Of a stretch of 33,667 nt of DNA, positions 8,398 to 14,754 are shown piece after piece (within the stretch, counting starts at the first letter, position 1; the number at the start of each line of letters is the position of its first letter). The notes below the pieces were generated by a model. It was not told the origin of the DNA, made no database searches, and saw nothing but the letters and a program-made list of their open reading frames with translations. The position numbers and the translations under genes are program-made. This DNA is from Bacillota bacterium. Lineage in GTDB: Bacteria > Bacillota > Limnochordia > Darwinibacteriales > DTU012. The stretch is from positions 1-33,667 of the forward strand of contig JAAYMV010000020.1 of the NCBI GenBank assembly GCA_012521185.1, given 5' to 3'.

Positions 8398-9489
8398 CTA
8401 ATATTTTTTTCTTTTCACAGTGACAAATCTACCCTTAACAATTTTAGCAACTAAACTTTTTTGTCTAACTTGAATATTAATAGCTTGATCAACTTTTGCA
8501 TATTGGCTATCTACATAAGCCAAACCAATCGCCTTACCTGTACTAGGAGATAATGTACCACTAGTTACTACACCAATCTGCTGGTCATCTTTGGTAATAG
8601 TATAACCAGTACGAGGCACTCCTCGATCGATCATTTCAAAACCAATTAATTTACGCTCTACTCCTTTTTCAATTTGTTCTACTAATGCCTCTTTGCCAAT
8701 AAAATCTTTAGTTAAATCAACAAACCGGCTTAAACCTGCTTCGATGGGCGTTGTTTCCTCTGTCAACTCATTACCATAAAGAGGCATGCGCATTTCCAGC
8801 CGAAGAGTATCGCGAGCTCCCAAACCTATTGGTTTTATCTGGCTTGTCTTACCTTTCGCGAAAATAGCTTGCCAAAAATCTACTGCTAAATCATTAGGAA
8901 GATACACCTCTAAGCCATCTTCACCAGTATAGCCTGTCCGTGATATACGAATCGTTTGCTGCTTATATTGCAAATCAATAAATTGATAATATCCTAAACC
9001 ATCTAATCGCATATCTAATACTTGCTCAACAATGGAATTTCCTGCTTTTCCCTGAACAGCAATTAAAGATGTAGTATCAGATAGATCTGTAAAAGTAACA
9101 TCACCTGAAAGATGTCTAGTTAGCCATTCTTTATCTTTTTCAATATTAGCAGCATTAACTACCAAATAATAACCTCGTGGCAAGCGATAAATTAGAATAT
9201 CGTCAATGATACCACCTTTTTCATTGGTCAAGATATTATACTGTACATCATTTATAGCCATGTTTTCTAAATTATTGGTCAGTAAATAATTTAAAGCCTT
9301 GGTAGCATCAGGACCTTCTACCAAAAACTCACCCATATGAGATAAATCAAAGACCCCTGCTGTTTCCCGCACGCAGCGATGTTCCTCTACAATCCCAGAA
9401 TACTGTAATGGCATTAAAAATCCATGAAAGTCCACTATTTTAGCACCTAAATCAAGATGTTGCTGATAAAGTGGTGTGCTCTTTGCCAT
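8398..9489 (-). CDS. gcvT: Aminomethyltransferase (glycine cleavage T protein)
   Basis: Transfers the methylene group from aminomethyl-lipoyl GcvH to tetrahydrofolate and releases ammonia. The 363-residue protein has the N-terminal TPLYQQHLDLGAKIVDFHGFLMPLQY block, the folate-site FDLSHMGEF, SRTGYTGEDGLEVY near 195 and the GLGARDTLRLEMRMPLYGNE segment. ATG start with GGGAGGATCAGC upstream. First gene of gcvT-gcvH-gcvPA-gcvPB. In anaerobes the operon can run as glycine degradation or, reversed, as glycine synthesis; the sequence cannot tell which. Confidence 0.97.
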   Translation of the reverse strand: MAKSTPLYQQHLDLGAKIVDFHGFLMPLQYSGIVEEHRCVRETAGVFDLSHMGEFLVEGPDATKALNYLLTNNLENMAINDVQYNILTNEKGGIIDDILIYRLPRGYYLVVNAANIEKDKEWLTRHLSGDVTFTDLSDTTSLIAVQGKAGNSIVEQVLDMRLDGLGYYQFIDLQYKQQTIRISRTGYTGEDGLEVYLPNDLAVDFWQAIFAKGKTSQIKPIGLGARDTLRLEMRMPLYGNELTEETTPIEAGLSRFVDLTKDFIGKEALVEQIEKGVERKLIGFEMIDRGVPRTGYTITKDDQQIGVVTSGTLSPSTGKAIGLAYVDSQYAKVDQAINIQVRQKSLVAKIVKGRFVTVKRKKY

Positions 9490-9536
9490 GCTGATCCTCC
9501 CTCAAACTTTTTTATTATTGTAGTCCATTTGTCACC

Positions 9537-9564
9537 GTTTTTCATCTAAACTCATACCATATTA
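9537..9564 (+). promoter_or_regulatory. Possible forespore-sigma (F/G-like) promoter
   Basis: CATATTA at 9558-9564 matches the -10 pattern of sigma-F/G promoters (CATAHTA). It is preceded, 16 bases upstream, by GTTTT, four of five bases of the sigma-F -35 pattern (GYWTA). It lies 35 bases before the ATG of a 31-codon ORF. Short degenerate motifs occur by chance in AT-rich DNA, so this is tentative. Confidence 0.3.
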
Positions 9565-9598
9565 TCCAAGCAAATATTCCTAATAAAGGGGGGTAGAT

Positions 9599-9694
9599 AT
9601 GTTTAAGCTATTAAAATCGTTTGTCGACCCCATCCTGAAAGCCCAAAAGAAAACAGTAATCTTAATTTGGAAACCAACACGACGGAAAAATTAA
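9599..9694 (+). CDS. 31-residue cationic amphipathic peptide, unknown function
   Basis: A short frame starts at ATG 9599 behind a strong AAAGGGGGG ribosome site and ends in TAA at 9692, directly before a terminator hairpin. The peptide begins MFKLLKSFVDPILKAQKK: hydrophobic residues at 2, 4, 5, 8, 9, 12 and 13 and lysines at 3, 6 and 14 would form an amphipathic helix. Then come a hydrophobic VILIW patch and a basic tail (RRK). Ribosome site, stop and terminator together suggest a real gene. It is divergent from gcvT and head-on to replication. I recognise no family; a membrane-surface peptide is an inference, and it is not SpoVM by sequence. Confidence 0.5.
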   Translation: MFKLLKSFVDPILKAQKKTVILIWKPTRRKN

Positions 9695-9700
9695 TCAACA

Positions 9701-9725
9701 CCCCAGCGTTTGCTGGGGCCTGTTT
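9701..9725. terminator. Terminator hairpin between small ORF and TPR gene
   Basis: CCCCAGC and GCTGGGG form a perfect 7-pair stem with a GTTT loop (9701-9718). T-rich tracts lie on both sides (CCTGTTTAATTT on plus, TGTTGATTAATTTTT on minus), so it can end both convergent genes. Confidence 0.75.
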
Positions 9726-10248
9726 AATTTCGTAAAAGAAAATAAAACACCACGATAATCACTATGAGCCAAAAGACAAACCATACTCCAGCTTGCTTTT
9801 TGCCTACATGCTCTTCACCAGGAAGGGGCTGTTTTTTCTGCAATGACGTAGCTTTTTTCAGATATTTAATTCCCTCACTAATGTTACCTTGTTGTTTGTA
9901 AAGTACACCTAAATTGTGATGAACTGTCGGGTTTTCTGGATCGATTTCTAATGCTTTTTTGTAAATTCGCATGGCTACATCAAATTGTTTTTGCTCTAAA
10001 AAGATATTACCAAGATTACTATAAGCACTTACTAATTTGGGATTAAAGTCAATCGCTGCTTCAAAATATTCTGCAGCTTCCTCAAATTTTTGCTGATTAG
10101 CACAAACAATCCCAAGTTTATTAAGAGCCTCAGCATCTTGCGGATGGTTTTCTAGATGGGCTTTAAAGCATTGTTTAGCTTCATCTAGTTGCCATTTTTC
10201 TAGATGTTTCAAGCCATTTTGAAATAGTTCACTTTGGTCAACCTGCAT
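9724..10248 (-). CDS. Tail-anchored TPR protein
   Basis: A 174-residue protein of four tetratricopeptide repeats (about residues 5-138) with typical A..LG....Q..F..A...F..A....P spacing. A lysine-rich linker follows, then one C-terminal membrane segment at about 156-172 and a two-residue tail (RN). No signal peptide is present, so the repeats should face the cytoplasm, anchored by the tail. TPR domains bind proteins; the partner is unknown. ATG start with GAGGTGATC upstream. It follows a YkvI-like gene by 30 bases and ends at a bidirectional terminator. Confidence 0.8.
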   Translation of the reverse strand: MQVDQSELFQNGLKHLEKWQLDEAKQCFKAHLENHPQDAEALNKLGIVCANQQKFEEAAEYFEAAIDFNPKLVSAYSNLGNIFLEQKQFDVAMRIYKKALEIDPENPTVHHNLGVLYKQQGNISEGIKYLKKATSLQKKQPLPGEEHVGKKQAGVWFVFWLIVIIVVFYFLLRN

Positions 10249-10272
10249 CTACGATCACCTCACGTTCCCTAT

Positions 10273-10302
10273 ATTATACTAGGTTTTACCATCATAACGC
10301 AA
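10273..10302 (-). promoter_or_regulatory. Probable promoter for TPR gene
   Basis: A perfect -10 TATAAT (10278-10273) sits 25 bases before the TPR start, with TTGCGT 18 bases further upstream, inside the 3' end of the YkvI-like gene. Confidence 0.45.
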
Positions 10303-11274
10303 TAACCGATATATTAAATAAATTCCAACAAAACCAAACAACGGATAGGCAAAGCTAATCAAAAGCACAAAGCCTGCACGACTAACTAAGCAAGCTAAAA
10401 ATACTACGATTATAGAAATAGTAGTCCATGATAAATCAACAATCGGTTTTAATCTAGTAGCAACTGCTAAGCCATTGGCTACAGCGGTAGTATACATAGC
10501 TATCCATAATACTATTCCATAAACCAAACCTGTTGATTTGCTAATTCTTTCAGCAATAAATAACATCGGTACCGGACTACTTAAGGCTATTGCTGGCCCA
10601 CTCCATAAAGTTAGGAGCATCAAGCCAATCAAGCCACCTAACACTAATCCTCCAACAATCCCGCCATAAAAAGCAGTTTTCTTATTAGGTAGTAAATCGG
10701 CAATACTAGCAAAGATGGCCAAAGCAAAACCCAGATTAAATCCTGGATATAACAAGCTATACGGTATACCAAAATTAATCGATTCTTGAGGTATTCGAAG
10801 CCCATTACGAACAAGCATCGTTCGTCCGATAAACAAGATATAACCGATTAAAAAAGGAATTAATAATGCACTAGCATTCAAAATTTTTTCTGGTCCACGA
10901 ACAAGCAAATAGACTACTGCAAGAGCTGTAATATATTGTCCTCCAGGTATACCAAATAATGTATAAATAGTCTCTTTACTTCCAGCTAACATGATTGCTA
11001 AGCCAGCTAATAAAAAAGTTGTGTATAGCAAATCAAGAAAAGCAGCCTCTGTTCCACTAACTTTGAATAGCAAAGCTTTATAATCACTAGTTTTTAATTC
11101 ATAGCATTTCTTAAGAATCAAACCACCTAAAATACTTAAAGCTAAAGTCGCTAATATCAATCCAATTAGGCCTGCACGCCCAAAACGCTGAAAGAATTGA
11201 ATTATTTCTTGACCAGATGCAAAGCCTGCACCAATCACCGCAGCAATATACAATGAGGCTACTTTCCAGATCAT
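10279..11274 (-). CDS. YkvI-family membrane protein (probable transporter)
   Basis: A 331-residue protein with about ten hydrophobic segments. It opens with WKVASLYIAAVIGAGFASGQEIIQFF, the signature of YkvI-like proteins distantly related to LeuT/APC-fold transporters; the small-residue break IGAGFASGQE is the typical unwound helix 1. Cargo is unknown. ATG start with GGGGGGATC upstream. It is divergent from yyaC, and the 111-base gap must hold both promoters; I see no convincing sigma-A promoter for it. The neighbouring TPR gene may be co-transcribed in part. Confidence 0.82.
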   Translation of the reverse strand: MIWKVASLYIAAVIGAGFASGQEIIQFFQRFGRAGLIGLILATLALSILGGLILKKCYELKTSDYKALLFKVSGTEAAFLDLLYTTFLLAGLAIMLAGSKETIYTLFGIPGGQYITALAVVYLLVRGPEKILNASALLIPFLIGYILFIGRTMLVRNGLRIPQESINFGIPYSLLYPGFNLGFALAIFASIADLLPNKKTAFYGGIVGGLVLGGLIGLMLLTLWSGPAIALSSPVPMLFIAERISKSTGLVYGIVLWIAMYTTAVANGLAVATRLKPIVDLSWTTISIIVVFLACLVSRAGFVLLISFAYPLFGFVGIYLIYRLLRYDGKT

Positions 11275-11311
11275 ATAGATCCCCCCTGTTCCATGCTATG
11301 AAAGAACATCG

Positions 11312-11341
11312 TTACATATTCTGCTATAAAATTGCGTATAT
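11312..11341 (+). promoter_or_regulatory. Possible sporulation promoter before yyaC
   Basis: ATATT (around 11316-11320) and CGTATATT (around 11335-11342) are separated by 14 bases. This loosely resembles a mother-cell sigma-E/K promoter (ATATT, 14-15 bases, CATACANT). It is two mismatches from the -10 pattern and may be chance. yyaC expression is sporulation-associated in Bacillus. Confidence 0.2.
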
Positions 11342-11385
11342 TACATGGGAACGAACTTTATCTCAAGGGAATTAGGGGGATTTAT

Positions 11386-11967
11386 ATGCTTAATAAAATT
11401 GATCCTACAATTGTTCGTGTACATATTGATGATCCATTAGCAGTTGAGACATTGGCTGCTGAAATGTCAAAGGTTTTTCATAATCGAACTGTAGTAATTG
11501 TTTGTGTTGGAACTGATCGTTCAACAGGTGATTCATTAGGCCCATTGATTGGCACCGAGTTGAGTAAAGAAAACTGGCCAAACGTAACGGTTTATGGTAC
11601 CTTAGATGAACCTGTACATGCTCTCAATTTAGATCTATTCGTAGCCAAAATAAAAGACAAACATCCTGATAGCATAATTCTTGCCATAGATGCTTGTCTT
11701 GGAAGAGTCGAAAATATCGGCTATATATCATTAAAAGAAGGCCCTTTACAACCTGGTACAGGTGTTAACAAGGCTTTGCCCAGCATTGGTGATTATCATA
11801 TTATCGGTATCGTAAATGTTGGCGGTCTAATGGAATATTTTGTTTTACAAAATACCCGACTCAGTTTAGTTATGAAAATGTGTCATGTGATTGCTAATGG
11901 AATTAAATCTAGTTTATGTGGGTTCGTAACTGATGAAGAAGATATTGGTGAGTCTGCCTTGATTTAA
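11386..11967 (+). CDS. yyaC: YyaC-family (DUF1256) spore protein
   Basis: A 193-residue member of the YyaC family, structurally related to the germination protease Gpr and found only in spore formers. Diagnostic segments are VVIVCVGTDRSTGDSLGPLIG, ILAIDACLG, GPLQPGTGVNKALPSIGDYHIIGIVNVGG and the C-terminal hydrophobic helix. I start it at ATG 11386 because TAGGGGGAT lies just upstream; the frame extends to 11332 without a ribosome site. It is divergent from the YkvI-like gene and convergent with the MinD-like gene. Only 26 bases, mostly a parS site, separate its stop from that gene's stop. Role in the spore is unknown. Confidence 0.9.
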   Translation: MLNKIDPTIVRVHIDDPLAVETLAAEMSKVFHNRTVVIVCVGTDRSTGDSLGPLIGTELSKENWPNVTVYGTLDEPVHALNLDLFVAKIKDKHPDSIILAIDACLGRVENIGYISLKEGPLQPGTGVNKALPSIGDYHIIGIVNVGGLMEYFVLQNTRLSLVMKMCHVIANGIKSSLCGFVTDEEDIGESALI

Positions 11968-11972
11968 TTCAA

Positions 11973-11988
11973 TGTTCCACGTGGAACA
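11973..11988. promoter_or_regulatory. parS centromere site
   Basis: TGTTCCACGTGGAACA is a perfect 16-base palindrome and differs by one base from the Bacillus parS TGTTCCACGTGAAACA. It fills most of the 26-base convergent gap between yyaC and the MinD-like gene, about 1.2 kb from parB. ParB loads here to organise the origin with ParA. I found no second copy in the window. Confidence 0.93.
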
Positions 11989-11993
11989 TTTGC

Positions 11994-13130
11994 TTATTTA
12001 ACAAAGTTCCACAGGCGACTAAGCACATTAAATGAAGGGTTAATTGCAGCAGCTGTGTCAGTATCTAGCTCCTTGGCGATTTCTAGGAAAGCCTGACTAG
12101 CATTGCAATAAGGGGCTAACGATAAAACTGGAGTTTGCATAATAATTGAATCTCTAACTTTCCGATCTTCTAATATGCAACCAACATACTGTAACTCTAG
12201 ATCCAAAAACCGTTCAGCGGCAAATTGAACCCGTTCAGCTACTTCGACTGCTTCTGATTTAGAATAAACTCGATTTACAACTAACTTTAGATTAACTTTG
12301 CTTTTTTGTTCCTTGACAAGAGTCTTCAATAAAGCGTAAGCATCGGTAATCGAACTGGGCTCGGGAGTAATGATTAAATAACCAGTCCCTGCTGCACGAA
12401 CGAAATTAGTAACGCTGCGCGAAATTCCAGCACCAGTATCAACAATTAAGATCTGAAATCTTTCGCTAAGCTGATCAAACTCTGTTGCCAAATAATTATA
12501 CTCAAAGTCACTCAGTTCAGTGATGCGCTGCAGCCCGGAACAGCCTGGTAAAACGGAAAAACCATACTCGCTATCGACTAGGATATCATTTAAATGACGC
12601 TGACCAGCAATAACATGTGCTAAATTATAACGGGCAGTAATACCTAAATGGACATCTACATTAGCAGTTCCTAATGACGCATCTAAAACGCATACTCGCT
12701 TGCCTAACTTACTCAAAGCCATCGCTAAATTAATCGTAAAGGTGGTTTTCCCAACCCCACCTTTTCCAGACGTAACCGCTAGTAGCTGTAAATCATCATA
12801 GGTTTGATAATTAATCAACTCTGCAGCATTACTATATGCAATTTGTAATACTAAACAACGATTTTCACCATTAGTTCGATCAATAACTGTAAAGTTTTCT
12901 AGCCAATCATTACTGCCAGCTAAACGCAATTTAACATTGGTGCCAACTGGTACTAAAACTAATTTACCATTAGAGGTGGGGAATGATATTTGGACAATCC
13001 CCAACCTTGTATTACATCCAATAACTTGACTATGGTAGGTATCTCTTAGTAAAGCAGAGCTAGTTTGAAATTCTACTTGGTCCCCAATATTAAGGGTAAT
13101 TCGCTTAAACTGCTTACCATTATGAAACAT
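11994..13130 (-). CDS. FlhG/MinD-like ATPase with N-terminal YcgR-N-like domain
   Basis: A 378-residue two-part protein. Residues 1-100 resemble the flagellar-brake N-domain (IGDQVEF, YHSQVIG, ISFPTSNGKLVLVPVGTNVKLRL) but lack the RxxxR c-di-GMP-binding PilZ half. Residues 115-378 are a deviant-Walker ATPase of FlhG type: SGKGGVGKTT (121-130), LGTANVDVHLG, ILIVDTGAGISRSV and TPEPSSITDAYAL. The second aspartate of the usual DAD motif is serine (Ser152, LDASLG); in MinD the matching Asp40 is needed for ATP hydrolysis. The C-terminal FNVLSRLWNFVK looks like an amphipathic membrane helix. FlhG sets flagellar number and placement. Here it sits 21 bases after parB, away from flagellar genes, so a role at the pole or origin is an inference. 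Confidence 0.8.
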   Translation of the reverse strand: MFHNGKQFKRITLNIGDQVEFQTSSALLRDTYHSQVIGCNTRLGIVQISFPTSNGKLVLVPVGTNVKLRLAGSNDWLENFTVIDRTNGENRCLVLQIAYSNAAELINYQTYDDLQLLAVTSGKGGVGKTTFTINLAMALSKLGKRVCVLDASLGTANVDVHLGITARYNLAHVIAGQRHLNDILVDSEYGFSVLPGCSGLQRITELSDFEYNYLATEFDQLSERFQILIVDTGAGISRSVTNFVRAAGTGYLIITPEPSSITDAYALLKTLVKEQKSKVNLKLVVNRVYSKSEAVEVAERVQFAAERFLDLELQYVGCILEDRKVRDSIIMQTPVLSLAPYCNASQAFLEIAKELDTDTAAAINPSFNVLSRLWNFVK

Positions 13131-13151
13131 TGTCTGCCCTCCAGACGTTTC

Positions 13152-13991
13152 CTAACCTCTCATAAAATCAAGTATTCTCTCTAATTCTTCATCTGAATAA
13201 TACTCTATTTCAATTTTTCCTTTTCCTTGATGATAATCTAAACGAACCTTAGTACCTAGCACTCTTTGCAATTCTTCTTGCAATACCTTAACCTCTGGAT
13301 TCTGTTCCCTTTTTGTTGGTTTAGGTTTCTTAGATTTACCTTTAATTATTTTTTCTAGCTGTCTTACAGACATTTCTTCTTTAATCACTCGTTTTGCCAA
13401 ATGCTGTCTTTCGGCAACATCCTCTATGCTAAGCAACACTTTGGCATGGCCTTTACTTAACTGACCGCTACTAACTAAAGACTTTACTTGCTGATCTAAA
13501 TTGAGCAGTCTTAAAGCATTAGTAATAGAAGACCTTTTTTTGCCAACAGCTTCAGCCACTTCTTCTTGCGTTAAATTAAATTCTTCTAATAGTAAGCGAT
13601 AACCTTCTGCTTCCTCAATGGCATTTAAATCTTCCCGCTGCAAGTTTTCAATTAAAGCTATTTCTGTCATCTCTTTATCTGTTAGGTCTTTGACTATGGC
13701 AGGAATGCTTTCTAGCCCGGCTAATGAACAAGCCCGCCAACGCCGCTCCCCAGCAACAATTTGATAACCACCGTTATATCGACGAACTATAATCGGCTCT
13801 AACACCCCATGCTGTTTTATAGAATCGGCTAGCTGTTGTAACTTTTCTTCATCAAACTCCTTACGCGGTTGAAATGGATTAGCAGTAATTAGATTTAATT
13901 GAATATGGCTAACTCCTTGTTTGTCGCCAGATATTTCATCCATTTGCGGAATTAATGAACGCAATCCTCGGCCTAAAGCTTGCCTACTCAT
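13152..13991 (-). CDS. parB: Chromosome partitioning protein ParB (Spo0J)
   Basis: CTP-dependent DNA clamp that loads at parS and spreads. The 279-residue protein has ITANPFQPRKEFDEEKL, the CTP-binding C-motif GERRWRAC, ENLQREDLNAIEEAEGY and an HTH with VGKKRSSITNALRLLNL. SKGHAKVLL and a C-terminal dimerisation domain ending YYSDEELERILDFM follow. The arginine in KKRSS and the glycine in SKGHAK are parS-type residues, unlike the Gln and Arg in the neighbouring Noc. Its ATG overlaps the parA stop (ATGA), so the pair is translationally coupled. Confidence 0.97.
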   Translation of the reverse strand: MSRQALGRGLRSLIPQMDEISGDKQGVSHIQLNLITANPFQPRKEFDEEKLQQLADSIKQHGVLEPIIVRRYNGGYQIVAGERRWRACSLAGLESIPAIVKDLTDKEMTEIALIENLQREDLNAIEEAEGYRLLLEEFNLTQEEVAEAVGKKRSSITNALRLLNLDQQVKSLVSSGQLSKGHAKVLLSIEDVAERQHLAKRVIKEEMSVRQLEKIIKGKSKKPKPTKREQNPEVKVLQEELQRVLGTKVRLDYHQGKGKIEIEYYSDEELERILDFMRG

Positions 13992-14752
13992 GATTCTAGC
14001 ACCTCCTTGGCTAACTCTTCATAGGCAATGGCTCCTTTAGATTTAGCATCATAGAGAGCAATTGGTTGACCAAAGCTAGGTGCTTCACTTAACCGTATGT
14101 TTCGAGGAATGACCGAGTCATAAACTTTAACCTGTGATTGAAAGTAATTTTTTACATCCTGGATGACTTGATAGGATAAATTGGTGCGAGAATCGAACAT
14201 GGTCATTACAACCCCTTCCCATTCTAAATCTGGGTTAAGGTGTTCTTGAACCATAGCAATAGTGCTCACCAACTGACTTAAACCTTCTAAAGCATAATAT
14301 TCGCACTGAATTGGCACTAAAACACTATTGGATGCTGTTAAGGCATTGATTGTTAATAAACCTAAAGAGGGCGGAGCATCGATTAGGATATAATCGTATT
14401 GATCAGCTATTGTGTCCAAAGCTTTTTTGAGGCGAAACTCTCGTGACATAATCGAAACTAACTCAATTTCTGCTCCAGCCAACTCAATTGTAGCAGGAGC
14501 AACATCAAATCCTTGAATTGCAGTTGGTTGAATGACCCTTTCCATTCTTTCGCCCTCAATAATTGCTGAGTATACGCAGCGTTCAATTTTACTTTTATCG
14601 ACACCAACACCGCTAGAAGCATTGCCTTGCGGATCAATGTCAAATAGCAAGACCCTCTTGCCAGCTAAGGCCAAATAAGCACCTAAATTAACTGCAGTGG
14701 TACTTTTACCTACACCGCCTTTTTGATTAACGATGGAAATAATTCTTGCCAT
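13988..14752 (-). CDS. parA: Chromosome partitioning ATPase ParA (Soj)
   Basis: A 254-residue ParA ATPase that works with ParB-parS in origin segregation; in Bacillus it also controls DnaA. The deviant Walker A KGGVGKSTT (11-19) follows IISIVNQ. The standard catalytic LFDIDPQGNASSGVG is intact, in contrast to the MinD-like neighbour. YILIDAPPSLGLLTINAL and SVIPRNIRLSEAPSFGQPI are diagnostic. The start is ATG with GGAGGGAGC located in the end of noc; the gap to noc is 2 bases. Confidence 0.97.
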   Translation of the reverse strand: MARIISIVNQKGGVGKSTTAVNLGAYLALAGKRVLLFDIDPQGNASSGVGVDKSKIERCVYSAIIEGERMERVIQPTAIQGFDVAPATIELAGAEIELVSIMSREFRLKKALDTIADQYDYILIDAPPSLGLLTINALTASNSVLVPIQCEYYALEGLSQLVSTIAMVQEHLNPDLEWEGVVMTMFDSRTNLSYQVIQDVKNYFQSQVKVYDSVIPRNIRLSEAPSFGQPIALYDAKSKGAIAYEELAKEVLES

Positions 14753-14754
14753 TA

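Noticed and set aside
11287-11308. TGTTC...GAACA inverted repeat upstream of yyaC as a second parS
   Set aside because: The centre lacks CACGTG and the spacing is 12 bases, so it does not fit parS; a short 5-base repeat of this type is expected by chance.
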